Assembly (NCBI RefSeq): GCF_021018895.1
Contig: NC_079385.1
Location: 20,597,303-20,661,302, forward strand
Origin: Seriola aureovittata
Taxonomy: Eukaryota; Chordata; Actinopteri; Carangiformes; Carangidae
Reading direction: 5' to 3'
DNA: 64,000 bases
A model generated the notes under the pieces. The model saw only the letters and a list, made by a program, of their open reading frames with translations. It was not told the origin of the DNA and searched no databases. A program made the translations under genes and the position numbers. This document shows, in pieces, positions 50,418 to 63,585 of this stretch. Numbering within the stretch: the first letter of the stretch is position 1; each line of letters opens with the position of its first letter.

Positions 50418-50444
50418 CCCCCCCCCCCCCCCCCCCCCCCCCCC
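50418..50444 (+). repeat. Poly-C run
   Basis: 27 consecutive C. Similar shorter runs are at 8334-8347 (G), 14515-14531 (C) and 44388-44398 (G). Confidence 0.95.
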
Positions 50445-50717
50445 ATGTCAGCTGACAATCTGTCAGGATGTTCAACAGCAGTTTTTGGCCTTTTGTTTTT
50501 TTAAATAATCGTTTTCCCAAATATAGACAGGAGAGCAGGAACTGTGAATATTTCCAGCGGCTCAGGTTTCGGTGAGATCAGTCTGCTGGCACATTTCCAC
50601 TCCAACAATAGAGACACTGAGCAGCTCTCAATTATTGAGCAGAGCTCGACCCTGAAGCTCAGCACGGATCCAGAGGACGTTACACAACCAGAGCAGGACT
50701 GCAGAGGAGAGGAATCT

Positions 50718-50885
50718 GCATCCATCCATCCATCCACTCATCCATCCATACAGCTCTCCATCCAACCAGTGCAGGACTGCAGTGGGAGAGGTATCTATCT
50801 GCATCCATCTATCCATCCATTAGTCTGTCCATCCATCCAGCAATCCATTCATTTATCTATCTATAATTAATCCATCCATCCATCT
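50718..50885 (+). repeat. Interrupted (CATC)n array
   Basis: Clusters of CATC units with a duplicated inner segment: GTGCAGGACTGCAG at about 50768 echoes GAGCAGGACTGCAG at about 50690. Confidence 0.85.
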
Positions 50886-50994
50886 GTCCAGCCAAAGCCA
50901 AAACATGATGGACATCGTCCTGATTGGAGCTTTTTTCCAACTTCACCTATGCTAACTAGGAAGCTAGTGAGCCATGCTAATATCCAGTGGTGGA

Positions 50995-51110
50995 GGAAAC
51001 ACTCAGATCCTTATGTAGAAATGACAATACCACAATAAAAAGAGCTATCACAAGTAAAAATGTACTTAAATGCAAATACAAAAAGAATCAATCATAAACT
51101 GATTAAAGCG
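50995..51110 (+). mobile_element. CAGTGGTGGA-type MITE, 5' fragment
   Basis: Starts with an intact CAGTGGTGGAGGAAACACTC and breaks off shortly before the family B copy at 51138. Confidence 0.6.
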
Positions 51111-51137
51111 TTAAGTTATGGAGGCCCCAAATACCCA

Positions 51138-51501
51138 AAAGATGGACGTCGCTTTTGTGATGTCACCCACAGGTTTCTGAAGCTCAGAGTGAGCTGCTCC
51201 ACTGTCGCCATCTTGGCAGTGTCTGACTCCGCCCCCTAACTCCCAGCTAATCCAAAAATGGACAAAGAGGAGGGGCAAGTGTGGAGCTGAGACTTCAGTG
51301 CATACGCTCACCCACCTGTCACTCAAAGAGGCCACGCCCTCAATCCTCCATAACTGTAGTCCTTAATAAAATGTAAACAGGTGAGTTATATAAACAGGTG
51401 AGTTATATAAACAGGTGTCATGACGGAGGAAATTAGCTCTACAGACCAAAACTGTTTCTGTACCAGGCTGTAAACATGTTGATTTCTGCTGTAAAGTTGG
51501 A
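51138..51501 (+). repeat. Repeat family B copy
   Basis: Collinear with the copy at 48431 but forward. It includes GATGTCACCCACAGG, CGCCATCTTGG, CTCCGCCCCCTAAC and a doubled GTGAGTTATATAAACAG unit. It stops after GTAAAGTTGGA. Confidence 0.8.
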
Positions 51502-52023
51502 TGATGGACAACATCACTACACCTGTCAAATAATTCTCAGTTTGGACAGGATGAGAAGTTCTGGACCTTGAAACTTTAAAAACCTGCAGTACTTTGAATC
51601 CTCCATGAATCCTGATCAGATCCATTTACTGGACATTTTACCTTTCTGTCTGTAGCTCCGCCTCTTTCCTCAAATAACAAACCTCTCAGTGTTCAGTCGT
51701 CTACCTCCTCCTCCTCCTCCTCCTCTGGATCTCCCCCTGCGTCCTCCCACACTAACCTAACATGCACTCTACCCCAGGCTGCCTCTCTGTGTGTCTCCAT
51801 ATACAGAAGCAGCTCTTCTCACTAACGTTTACTGTATGCCGCAGTGGTCTCCAGCCTCAGTATGATTCATGCAACATAAAAAAATAAATTAACAAAGCAG
51901 CTCTATAAAAACAGTGGAGGAACTAGAGTCAGAAAAACCTCCAGGATTCACATCCAGAGCAGCAGGTGAAGAGTGTCACAGTCTGACATCTAGGAGCAAT
52001 AATCAGTTTAGTGTCAGGGCGTC

Positions 52024-52026
<3 letters not shown>

Positions 52027-52088
<62 letters not shown>
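52027..52088 (+). repeat. (CA)31 microsatellite
   Basis: Pure CA run. Confidence 0.95.
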
Positions 52089-52089
<1 letters not shown>

Positions 52090-52618
52090 CTGGGACATGA
52101 TGCAGGTAACTGTAGCTGAGCGTACATCGGTATCGCTGTTGTTGTGCTGTTAGTGTGTGAAGCTGCTGCAGACGCTGCTGGTTCAGTCGTATTCTTAGCT
52201 CAGTAAGAATAGCTCGTCTCTGACTCAGATGGCTCTGCAGCCCACAGAGCAGCTACACATGTACACACTATAGAGTCTATAGAGTCTTTACTGCAGCAGA
52301 GAGCAGCCTGCGACTGAAGCCGACCGTCCACCACAGATCTCCCTCCTCTCCGACTGAACTGCGTCTTTCTGCGCGTTTATTAACGGCAGCAGCGATTACA
52401 TTTCCCACCAAACCGTGGACCTGTACCGCACGGAAAGGACAAATGAATGAATGACTTTTTATTGATAAAGTGCAACTGATAATTAATAATAATAACCACG
52501 TGTTCAACAAGCAACAAACAGAAAAGAGATATTTTCATCTATTTTGTCTGCTGTCTTTTACACAGCTACATTCTGCTGATTAAGCTAATAGCACATTGTT
52601 AAGGCCTTGTGATGATAA

Positions 52619-52668
52619 GCCAACACTTCAAATAAAACACAGAAGAAGACGAAAATATGGAGCTTTAA
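52619..52668 (+). mobile_element. MITE family A, 3' end fragment
   Basis: Fifty bases matching only the last part of the family, from CAACACTTCAAATAAAACAC to GGAGCTTTAA. Confidence 0.7.
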
Positions 52669-54085
52669 CGTTTGTTCCACTCTTTCCTCATTTACTTCCC
52701 TTTGTTCACTTTCCCTTTTCCATCAATTTCCATCCTTAACTTTCATCTTATTTTCCTTCCTTTCCTTCTTTTCCATCCCTGTTTTTTTTTAGTTTTCTCT
52801 CGTTCCTTTCCTTGTTTTTCCTGAACTTCATTATTAAAGAGTTAAACAGCTTCTCCAGCAGCTGAAAACAACTCCTGAATAATGAAACACTTAAAGAGCC
52901 TTTAGTGAGTCCTGAGTGAAATGTTCTCACTTGGTAAAGGAACCAGTGAAGATTAAATCACAGAGAACGTGTTGAAACTGTTTGTTCTCCTTCATCTGAG
53001 CAGGTTTGAACCCGTCGTCAGTCGTGACATTAGTGTAGATGTTGAGTTGTGCAGCGGGGTCACTGTGTTCTGACAGTCTGAGCTGCTTCACATGCCGGAC
53101 TATTTTAGAGAGGTCACGTCTACACGTGGTGCTGTTGTTTGTTCCTGGACTTTGACTTTGTCTGACGTCTTCCTGTAGTTTCACCAACAAGTAGAAAAAG
53201 AAGCTCTGCAGCTGGAAACACTCGGACTCCTGTGAAACGTCACCGTGGTTTCTGACAACCTGACGTCGGCCCGGCTCTTTGACTTTCAGCTGTTTTCCAC
53301 CTCCCAGCAGGACTTAGATAAATGTAATGTGTGGAGGCCCGGTCAGTTTGTGAGCACTGTTCACAGATCAGATGCTGGCAGCATCATGTTTCACTAATGT
53401 CACTCACTAACTGCGGATAAATTCCTGCAGGCCTCCTGCTTATTCTCACATGAGTTACAACTGTGCATTTTATTTTCACTAGTGAAACTTGAGCTCAGTT
53501 AAAGTTGCATGTTGCAAGTTTGGTGAAACAGGCCTCGTTTCCACCCAGTTACCCACAACACCCCTCTGCGTAGATCCTGACACATTTACATGCATCTTTG
53601 AAGAATTATAATTTCATTTTAAAGCTGAGGGAGTCTGAAAAACTTTTTGTGTCACTGTTTACTAAGTTTAAAACTTAAAAGGAACAAAATTTGGAGAAAT
53701 TAATTAATCTGAGTGAAAATGATTTGAACTTTAATGGACTGGAAATAATTGAGTTCAATACACTAAAAGCCAAATTAAATATTTTAGTTGAGAAAACTGT
53801 TCACTAAAGATGTTCTGAGATTAAACTCAGATTAAAATGTAGGTATTGTGATATTTTTGCAAATGCAAAACCCTGTTCAAATCCACAGTCTTTCAAAATG
53901 TTTGAAGATAGGTGCGTTTTTCCTTCCCTTCAGAAATGTGGGTTTTTATTCTGGGCCTGTATCTTCTGTATCTCCCTCGACCTTACGAACTGTTAGCGAA
54001 CAACGCACAGACCTGAATGTAAACAGGAAAGAAGCCGTGTGTCGCAAACTGCCGTAAAAAAAACCCACCTGAGACTTAAATTCTG

Positions 54086-54149
54086 ACATTAATTTTCCAC
54101 TATTATTCCAAATATGGTCATATTTGGAATAATAGTGGAATATTAATGT
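54086..54149. repeat. 64-bp near-perfect palindrome
   Basis: Two 31-base arms with one mismatched pair around a 2-base centre (GT). The core arm is CCACTATTATTCCAAATATG. No known element ends were recognised around it. Confidence 0.9.
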
Positions 54150-57100
54150 GAATGTAAATGAACTGAATAATCCATTCATAAAAAGACCGATTGATTGAGC
54201 AATATTTTTTTCATATTTTCTTCATATTTTCTTCATATTTATTCAAATTATTCAAGTAGAAACAAACTACAGACCTGGATCATCCAGTTATTCTGTCATT
54301 AAACTTTGACTGGGCCTTTGTCGTGGACTAAAACATGACTTTGCTAATGTTGTTGCAGTTCATCATTGCTGCCACTGATGTCGCTAAAGAGCATCTTTAG
54401 CTAAAAGCAGCGTCGGCACCCTGAGACCTCAATGATAAACAAACAGCAGAGTCATATCTTTCAAAATTTATTGAAACTGTTGTAATATGATGAAGTCAGA
54501 ATGGACATAAATTGTCGACTAACCTTGCATAGGTTACAGACTATGCCTCACCAACAAATGACAAACATTGCATACTGCAGCGAGAACCCATAAGAAAAAA
54601 CGAGTTAAAAAAAGAACGGACGTACTGCGATGTGAACGACTCCAGGGTTCAGGGAGGATCTCAACAGCCCAGTGCAGAGGACTTTTTTCTTTTTTTTTTC
54701 AGTTTGTTTCCAGCACCGGGACTTTCAGTCGTCGTGGTCGGGACGAGACTTTGGCTTCTGACTGTAAGTTAGGACGAGAGGGAACAGACGAACTACTGCT
54801 AAAGGACAAACTGAACCCAATTAGTCCCGAACTGACCAATCCTCCAGCTGAAAATACATCATTTAGAAATGGTTTTTCTCAAGAAACAATATAGTAATAC
54901 TTATGATAATGGTAATGTCCCTATTAGCAAAAATACAGTATATGACCAGCATTAATTTAATGTTATGATCATGCAGTTCAGTCTTCAGTCATTCATGCAC
55001 TTTCTCAGCAGAAGTGTCGACAGAATTCACCACCACTAAAGTCATGGCTTTAAAATCACAGACATTCCCTATGAACACTCGTGAACCAAGATGCAGAGTT
55101 TCTCTCTTTATTTTAGCTCAGTGGATCTTTCTCAATTCAATTTCTTTGGTTTTTTAAAGGCTTATGCAGTAAAAAAAAAAAAAATAATAATAATAATAGT
55201 AGTTTTTATGTTGTTTGGCCTCATTGTAAATAGTGTTACTTAAAAATGCTTCATTATTATTATCATTTTTAATTGTGTAATTATAAGTAAGTATATTTTA
55301 TAGGACAGTCAATTATGAAAAATTTAAATTTATTGAAATGTATAATATTTGAAATAATTTTTTAACTAGAAATGAATAACTGAGTGTGAAAGTTCATTCT
55401 TGACCTCGGACGATGTAGTTGATCAAAAAAATAAATCTTAACCCAAGGTCCACTTCCTGTTCAGAGGATTGATCGTATCACACAAACTGCTTCTTCTGAC
55501 AGAGCAACAGTAAGAAAACCCCAAATTTATTTATATTTACAAAGACATGGAACAAAGAAAACAGGAAGTATTCACCTTTTAGTGGCTAATTTCAGGGGAA
55601 TTTACTAAATTACTGACTTTTTCAAAATTCGTATGGATTAGTTTTGTTTTGATCAACAAATCAGAAGATTGATTCCCTCAGAGAGAAATTTATAGAATTT
55701 ATACTTAAGTAATCTGATTTTAAATGAATGGGAGCAGCTCCAAATCATTATCATTCAAACAAATCAGTTTCTTGTTTAAAGCTGCACTAATCAATGTTTT
55801 TCATTAAGAATTGATCAAATTACTTTGGGGGTCATCATCCAATTCTACAGTTTTTAGCCTTTTGCTTCTAAATCTAGTTTTGCAAATTAGCTGTTTGCTA
55901 AGATGTTGACCATAACGACTTTAAAAGGGTGATGTCAGCAGTTGAATATATTATATATGTTGTATAATAACTTGTATATTATATAGTTGTACATATGTTA
56001 CGTATTGATGCATCAGTATATGACATATTTAATAATTCATGTATTTTAATATTCTGTAATCTGCTTTGACATGTTTTTGTTCATGCCAGTAAAGCTATCT
56101 GAATTTGAATTCAGTGTCTAAACACAATTAATGCAGCTTTAATTAACAATATATCAAGTAAATATTTATAAACAAATGCTAAAATCTCACGGTTGAGAAA
56201 CTCTGCATCGATGTCGGCAGTCAATGAATAATAATAGAAATAATTGAAGCGAAGTATTTTTCCAAATAGCCTGTTATATAAACACATACATGTAACACAA
56301 ATGGTTGATATGCAGCTGGTTGGAGATAAATCATGTGATCATCTGTAAATTAATTCATTGATCCTTTTAGACATGGCAGTTGGATGCTTGTAAACTAAAT
56401 CATATTCACTATAGCTATAAAACCTGGACTTTTAATTTTTTTAATTTTTAAACTGCATATCAAACAAAAATGTCCAAAGATAAAACTGTAAAATTTTTCT
56501 AAACATTTGACCCTTAATCTACAAAATGTATATTTTTTAAATATCATCTGTCTGTTCAGCTGCTCTGATGATATGAAACAAATATAAAACTTCATTTGGT
56601 CCCTTCAGTGGCCGACGGTAAACACAAACAGAAATAAATACCACAAGATACCAACTACCCTGATGTTGTTTTTAATCACTAATTTCAAATAGTCGTCAAG
56701 AAAATATAGATCTTCTCTTTTTCTATGTGATTTTATCCTTCAAAAAGTTGTGATTTGTAATTTTGCTCCCTAAGACCTACTGTTTCTGTAACACGTAGCA
56801 CCTTTCGTAGCGTTTCTTTTTTTTATTTTCCATCAGACTGAAATGTTAATTAAAGGGATTCTTTTTTCTTCAGGCGCTCGACAGCAGTTTAAGCTAACAG
56901 GGTGATGACACAGGGCCGCTGCACTGCTAACACAACCCAAAGAAAGAGGTGATTTAAATCTGATGTTACGGTGAAACTGTTTACTGAGTCCCGAGCATTG
57001 TTAAAGTCGACCTTATGATTTTGTTCACACAAAATAAATATTCTCGAGCACATGAATTATAATATTGCACCAATAAGACAATTATCTTTCATCAGTTTCC

Positions 57101-59225
57101 TGTTAGAACCAGATCTTTGTGCACATTAGATAATAATTTGTGCACTCAAATGTAACTTTTGTGCATAAACGATATTCTTGCACTAACAACACGGGGTCTT
57201 GTGCAATCCCTGAACTGAGACACAGGTACAGTTTGTACCCGCCCACACAGTCCTGAGAGAAAAGGTCTAATCAGCCAAAACAAGTGAAAACACCTGTGTG
57301 GGTGGACGTGGGGGGGGGTTCAGGTCGGTATAGGAGGAGATGAAGTATAAGTTTAAAACAGACCTGAAAGTCTGCAGACTCCTGAACTTATGAGTTCAGT
57401 AAGTGATGGAATAAAAAACACCTGCAGACTCTTATGTAACAGGAGCGACTGACTCAGACGAGGCGCTGCTGCTCAGGGTGTTTAACTGCTCTGTGAAAGT
57501 TTAATTCATGGAGGCTCTGTGAAAATATGAACACTTTAAAGTCAGTTCATGTCTTTGTGATCACAGACACACCAGAAATTGTGAGTGGAAACCTTAGAGG
57601 GAAATTTTTAAGCCAGTAAAAGTCACGTTTTGTCCAGATTTTCTTGGCGAGGTCGGACTGAGTCAACACTCACGCCTCGGGGTCATCGATCAGTCCTCAC
57701 ATCGTCTTTTTAACACCCTGTCCTGCACAAAAACCACAACAGGAAAGACATCGCCGCCCTCACACAGCCATGTGCTCCCTCCTCAAAACAAGGCAGCAGC
57801 AGCAGCAGCGCCATTTTGCTGGCATGCAGAGTGACTAATGCCTGTGGTAATGTTGAGATGAATGCAGCTCTGCAGAGGAAGCACTCACTGCCTGCACTGT
57901 GGTCACGTCCATCACAACTCTGCACAGCAGCAACCACGACATTAAAAACTGTTATTTTCTACCTAGTTTCTTAACTGACTCTAACACTGAGGATGTGTTG
58001 GACGATATAAGCCTCCATCAAACATGGGAAACACAGAGAAGCAGCCTGATGAAGCTACAGCAGGCTGGATGGTTCAGAACTGAAAAGCGAGAAAGACACG
58101 AGCACAGAAAGTGTCAGAAGCAAAGCTGTGAACATGTAAGGCTCATTTTTCTCAGTTTCACGTCCACGTGTCCAGATTTATTTTTAAAAGGAGCAGATCT
58201 AATTCTCAGCAGAGGAGATTTTGGTCCCAGTCGTCAGAGAGTGGCAGTGTTTTGGACGCTGTTTTCAGCTCGGCTCTCAGACGCCTCTGGCAGTGGCAGC
58301 TGATAGAAAGTGGAGAGAAAAAGCAACCTGCCATATTTTTTTAAACAGTAAAATTAAAATATAAATCTGGTGAAATTCAATACTTTTCTTCTTGTCATCA
58401 AATCTCACGCAGAGCCAAACAACCAACAGCAAATCTCTGCGAGCGCCCAGTCCTGTGTGTATCAGACCCTAATACATCCGATTCCTCTGAGCCATGAATA
58501 CACTGTAGTTTATTTTGACTCAGTCCAAAAATACACTACAGCACTAAATGTGGATTAATCTGCCGCTGAAAATAGTCCACAACAAATGCATTATTTCCTT
58601 CAGAAGGATCCAATGAGCATGGACCTGAGATCCACAGACAGAGAAAGGACTGAGAGGTGAACAGTGTCGGTTTGGGTCTGTGCTGACAATAAGAAAAATT
58701 TTGAATATTTCCAGACAGACCTTTTGTCACCTTTCTCAGAAACATGTGTAAGACCACTCGTCATGATTTCATGTATATTTATGGAACAATTTCATCTGTA
58801 TTTTTGTATAAAACTGAAAACAATGAGCCCTGCAGATATTCATGACAGTCAAATCTAGAGATGTATCTCTCTTTTCAACCGCTAATCTTTTTATGTTCAT
58901 GCTAACTGCTAACTTTGCGGTCACCACTCCTGTTGCAGAAAGTCAGGAAATCCAACCTCATCAAAACAACACATCAGGCCAAACAGCAACAGACCTCCTA
59001 AAGCTTTCCAAATAAACTTTCATGAATCATTTCAAATGCTTGTCTCCGAATTAAGTAAATTAGCTACTGTAGTTAATCTGAACCGTGTTTATACAAACCA
59101 GAGTAAACAGATTAAAGTTTAAACCAGATGGACGAGGAAAGGAAAAAAAAAGGGGGGCAAAATTGAGACAATTCTTACCTCCCCAAAATCAGCTAAAAGT
59201 CAGCCCCCAGTACACAGCACCTTGT

Positions 59226-59455
59226 TGGCTAACCAAACAGCTAGCTTAATTAACCAATGAACAGACCTATGATAAACCCCTATGCGGTTAGCTAAAGTAG
59301 CTAAATCAAGCAACTCATTTCTGTTTACTTTCATTGGGATTCACTCGAATAGGCAGTTAGTGAATTGGCTAAACAAACAGCTAGATCAACTGGTCAATTA
59401 GTCAATAGTTAATTAGCTACAGTAGCTTATCCAGCAATTCATTTGTGTTTATGTT
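59226..59455 (+). repeat. Imperfect tandem duplication
   Basis: Two related units, 59226-59326 and 59368-59455, each with ACAAACAGCTAG-like, GTAGCT and GCAATTCATTTSTGTTTA pieces in the same order. Confidence 0.5.
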
Positions 59456-60273
59456 CTGCTGGTCTCTGAGAAAATCATCTGAAATGATTTATGTAAATGT
59501 GAAGTTGATTTTAAAAACCTCTCCGAGGCTCTCTGTGTTTGCAGTTATGGACATTGTTTTGTTAAAGCTGCTAAAGTTGCATTTAGTGACACCCAGTCTG
59601 AAAAATACAGAAATTGAAGGATCAAATTCATCTAGCTGCACATGTAGCGCAAACATCCATACTGAACTTATACGTCATGCTAAATGTGCACAGCCATGTG
59701 TCATCATCCAGGAAAACTGAGTTTATTTAGGCTCAATGTATCTGGCCCTAGAATAAAGAATATACTCACATCTGTATCTACACGTATTAGTAACCCTCTT
59801 CTTTTCCAGATGTGCAGGGAGTAGTGCATCTTTATGGCAGGAGAAGTTAAGCTGCACATAGTAAGCTCTTTGTCGTCTGTTGTAACGGGAGGCACTTTAG
59901 TCAATTCTATAATGAGACGGGGTTCAAGGCACTAGAAACTAATTTTAGATATCTATGAAATTTGTTAAATATTTACTGCTTTCCTTCTTGAAACTGTTTT
60001 TAAAAGTCAAATGCAAAAACCAAAAAAAGAAATGGGGTCACAAATCACATAAAATGATGCCATGCACTCCGTCGTCAAAGATCAAAGCTTTAGATAAATG
60101 ACAGAGGATGTAATTTCTGAATGTCATTTTTTTGAAAAGAGATCATCGATACGTCTCTTCTGTTTTTTTTTGTCTTGTTTTTTCTTGTTTTTTTTTTTCT
60201 AGCAGATTTGTCCCTTCTGGCAGTTAGTTCCGTCATGCACCGAATCCTGTTGTTAGCTTGACAATAATGAGGA

Positions 60274-60297
60274 AGATCATCATCATCATCATCCTCC
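60274..60297 (+). repeat. (ATC)n microsatellite
   Basis: Short ATC run. A CAG run (GCAGCAGCAG type) lies nearby at 60711-60729. Confidence 0.85.
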
Positions 60298-61189
60298 AGC
60301 TCCCGAGGTCCCTCCACAACTGCAAGCAATTTAATACTGACATCATGCATTGAGTATACGTAGCTATACCATAGCTAATTAGGCCATAATGCTTTAGTAT
60401 TTTTGACATGCCATGATCTTCGAAAAAGAAGTGTTCCTGTTCCCTTAATGCTTTAACATTCAACACTTAAATGCTTTGAAATAACTTAAACAATAATAAT
60501 AAATAGCCAGTGCACTTTTGGTGAAAACAAATGAGAGAAAAAATCCAGGAGGAGAAGATGAAGGTCAAAGAAGAAGAAGAAGAAAAATGTAAAAATAAAA
60601 ATGAGGTAACGTCTTGTGCATGCCGATATAAGAGAGAAGAGAGTCTCCACATGCTTCTATATAAAGGAGTGTTGCATGGCATCATACAGGGAACCTCCAG
60701 CCGACCTGTAGCAGCAGCAGCAGCAGCAGTGCAGTAATCCTCCACAAGGCCTGGCACACCTCTTGTCTGTTTCTGATAAGGTGCCTGAAAAATGTCGATT
60801 TAACGTCTGGCGTCAAGTTTTTTTTTCCCCAAAAAACTTTCCCTGGATGTGCTGCAGAAAAAAAAAAAAAAAACACGCCTGAACATCAACTGTAATCCAC
60901 TTAAATGTGTTTCCTCAGGGAGCGAGTTGTCCTTGAACATGTTCTTCAAATCTCAGTTGGGCTTTGCTGTTTTATTCTTTTGTCTTTTTTTATCCTGAAA
61001 GTTGATTGTGTAGAACAAAGCCTGGTCGGTGTCAGGGAGACGTTTTGATACATTCAGTTTGTTTTTTTTCTTCCTACTTAGTCATTCAAACCCTCGCGTT
61101 TCTGAAAACAACAGTTCTTTCCCTCTGTTTTTAAACCCTGTTTGTGTCTTTTTTTATATTGCTTTGTTTCTGTTTTATCTGGTTTTTAA

Positions 61190-61280
61190 TGCCTTTTTTT
61201 GTCAGATGTAAAGCACCTCGAGTTGCCCTGTTGTTGAGAGGTTCTGTACAGATAAACCTTCAACTTTACTAGAACTCCCT
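61190..61280. repeat. Retroelement-like tail
   Basis: GTCAGATGTAAAGCACCTCG and TTGAGAGGTTCTGTACAGAT followed by AAACCTTCAAC resemble a common fish repeat end (GTAAAGCACTTTG to ATAAACTTG). Located downstream of kcna1. Confidence 0.4.
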
Positions 61281-61811
61281 TTGAAGTTATTTATTTCATT
61301 CCCTTATTTCTGTTTTGCGCAGCAGGAAAATAAAGTTGAGACTTTGTGAAAGTGCTCATCTGGGTTTTTATAGCAAAACAAGCTGTAACCCCAACGACAT
61401 GTGAGAGAAAGTATATCCATGAATCTCAGTCTACAATCAAAGCCAAGCTGTGGTACAGAATGAAGGTAGTGACACTGTTAAAGGGGCACTTCCAAAAACT
61501 TTAGACTAATTACAGACAGATTTTTTTTTTTTTTAATGGTCAAAACTGATGCAACATTGACCAATAACACCCTGACGTTCTTGTCCTCTGCTGCGGGGAA
61601 AGCAACCAAAACACTGCATTTCCCATAATGCAGCTTGGCAGTGTCTCTTTCCAGCCTAGCCATGTGTTTAAAAACTCCATCGTCTGAGTTTCACATGTTG
61701 TGTCTCAGCCCAAGTTCAGATAACCTCAATGACATCATTCTGACATCACCAAGACTGGACGAGAGTGTTTTCACAGGCTTAGTTCACACAGAGACCTTGG
61801 TGGAGTTCCCC

Positions 61812-61916
61812 TTTATTTTCATGGGCTAAATAAAGGAATTCAAAGGTACAAGTTCCTAAATAAATTGATTAATTTATCAGAAATGTTTCCCCGACACCGA
61901 CCTTCTATTTTTTAAT
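61812..61916 (-). terminator. Candidate kcna1 polyadenylation signals
   Basis: On the minus strand an ATTAAA lies at 61911-61916, about 170 bases after the kcna1 stop, and an AATAAA at 61812-61817, about 270 bases after it. No other evidence for the transcript end is visible. Confidence 0.35.
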
Positions 61917-62086
61917 GGATTAACAGCTTCTACTCCTACAGATTTACCATGTGTGCTTTTTAAACTATTTACGTCTTCACACACGTTTGAATGAATCAAT
62001 GCAAAAAAAGAGAATAAAATGCACCAATGGAGATAAAGCATCCAGATATTTCTACAATATTTACACTGGTGCGTTTGGACGCCGCC

Positions 62087-63580
62087 TCACACGTCGGTGA
62101 GCAGCTTCCCCTTGTTCACACAGTTCTGGCTGGGCGCCGTGCAGTTGGCAGTCCTAAGGTTCGCTTCCCTAAAGTTGTCGATGCTGTTGTTCATGTCCTC
62201 GTCTATCTCCATGTACTCCGACTTGCTGACCACGGAGGAGCTCCGGCGGCTCGAGTTGGTGTCCGACGCCAAGTTCTGATTGCTGACATTGAGCAGCTGG
62301 GCCTGCTCCTCGCCCTCTGTCTCCCGGTGGTAAAAGTAGTTGAAGTTGGACACGATGACCGGCACTGGCAGCGCGATGGTCAACACGCCGGCGATGGCGC
62401 ACAGCGAGCCCACGATCTTCCCTCCGATGGTCACGGGGTACATGTCCCCGTAGCCGACGGTCGTCATAGACACCACGGCCCACCAGAAAGCATCCGGGAT
62501 GCTGGTGAAGAACGACTCCTTCTCCTCGGCCTCGGCGAAGTAGACGGCGCTAGAGAACAAAATCACGCCAATGAAGAGGAAGAAAATGAGCAAGCCCAGC
62601 TCCCGCATGCTCGCCTTTAGAGTTTGCCCCAGAATCTGGAGCCCCTTTGAGTGTCGGGACAGTTTAAAGATCCTGAAAACCCTCACAAGACGGATTACCC
62701 TGAGAATAGCCAGAGATGTAGCCTGCTCCCCGCCACCGGCCTTCCCCTCCCCGTTCTCTTGGTCATCGGCCAGCTCTGTGCCAAGTGTGATGAAGTACGG
62801 GATTATAGCCACAATATCGATGGAGTTCATCATGTTTTTAAAGAACGCCGCCTTGCTGGGGCAGGCGAAAAACCGAACTATCAACTCAAAGGAAAACCAG
62901 ATGATGCAGAGAGTCTCCACCACGAAGAAAGGGTCTGTGAGGACGTTTGGTTTGTAATAGATGGTGATGTTCCCCACCACCCGGATCCGGTCGTTGGGAT
63001 CCTCCTTCAGCTCTGGTAGTGTCTCCAAACAAAATATGACTATTGAAATAAGAATAACCATCACGGAGACGATGGCGATCCCCCGGGCTGGTCCAGAACT
63101 CTCCGGATGCTCGAAGAGGAGCCAGATCTGCCGTTGGAACTCCTTCTCCGGCAGGGGTCGCTCCTCCTCCCGGATAAACCCCTCGTCCTCCCGAAATTTC
63201 TCCATTGCTTCTGCCCCAAGTTCATAAAATTTTATCTCCTCTGAGAACATATCCAGCGGCACGTTGACCGGTCTTCTCAGCCTCCCTCCGGATTGGTAAT
63301 AATACAAGATGGCGTCAAAGCTTGGGCGATTCCGGTCAAAGAAATACTCGTTTCGTAGGGGGTCGAAGTACCGCATCCTCTTCTTGGGGTTCCCAAGGAG
63401 AGTCTCCGGGAACTGGGCGAGGGTCTTGAGCTGGGTCTCGAAGCGCAGCCCCGAGATGTTGATGACCACCCGCTCGCAGCAGTCGTGGTCATCGTGGTCA
63501 TCATCGGGCGGGTAGGGGTCCTGCGGGTGACCCGGCAGGGTGGAGGTCTCGTCCATGTTGTCTGTTGACACCACGGTCAT
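62087..63580 (-). CDS. kcna1: Kv1.1 voltage-gated potassium channel (Shaker family)
   Basis: Single-exon reading frame of 497 residues, complete from ATG (A at -3) to TGA. It encodes a low-threshold delayed-rectifier K+ channel subunit of neuronal membranes. Visible: an acidic N-terminus; T1 domain about 37-135; S1 about 166-186; sequon NIT at 204; S2 about 214-237; S3 about 249-269; S4 with R294, R297, R300, R303, K306, R309; S5 about 325-346; filter TVGYGD at 374-379 followed by M380 and Y381, the Tyr linked to high TEA sensitivity in Kv1.1; PVP hinge at 405-407; RRSSS phosphosite cluster at 445-449; and a C-terminal PDZ ligand LTDV. Near-identity to mammalian Kv1.1 through T1, S4-S6 and the tail identifies it. 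Length is close to the mammalian 495. The turret residue that is His in mammals, as recalled, is Phe357 here. Teleosts have duplicated Kv1 genes, and the a or b copy cannot be told from sequence alone. Confidence 0.97.
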   Translation of the reverse strand: MTVVSTDNMDETSTLPGHPQDPYPPDDDHDDHDCCERVVINISGLRFETQLKTLAQFPETLLGNPKKRMRYFDPLRNEYFFDRNRPSFDAILYYYQSGGRLRRPVNVPLDMFSEEIKFYELGAEAMEKFREDEGFIREEERPLPEKEFQRQIWLLFEHPESSGPARGIAIVSVMVILISIVIFCLETLPELKEDPNDRIRVVGNITIYYKPNVLTDPFFVVETLCIIWFSFELIVRFFACPSKAAFFKNMMNSIDIVAIIPYFITLGTELADDQENGEGKAGGGEQATSLAILRVIRLVRVFRIFKLSRHSKGLQILGQTLKASMRELGLLIFFLFIGVILFSSAVYFAEAEEKESFFTSIPDAFWWAVVSMTTVGYGDMYPVTIGGKIVGSLCAIAGVLTIALPVPVIVSNFNYFYHRETEGEEQAQLLNVSNQNLASDTNSSRRSSSVVSKSEYMEIDEDMNNSIDNFREANLRTANCTAPSQNCVNKGKLLTDV

Positions 63581-63585
63581 CCTTC

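Larger units (their letters stand above)
51502..54085. other. Gene-free interval
   Basis: Holds a CCT triplet run at about 51704-51724, the CA array and the family A fragment. A pyrimidine-rich TTTCCTTCC stretch lies at 52680-52800. No gene. Confidence 0.45.
54150..61189. other. Large gene-free interval downstream of kcna1
   Basis: AT-rich, with an A/AAT run at 55168-55200 and GC-richer patches at 57640-57900. Short frames only. The stretch nearest kcna1 could carry distal enhancers, but nothing specific was seen. Confidence 0.45.
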
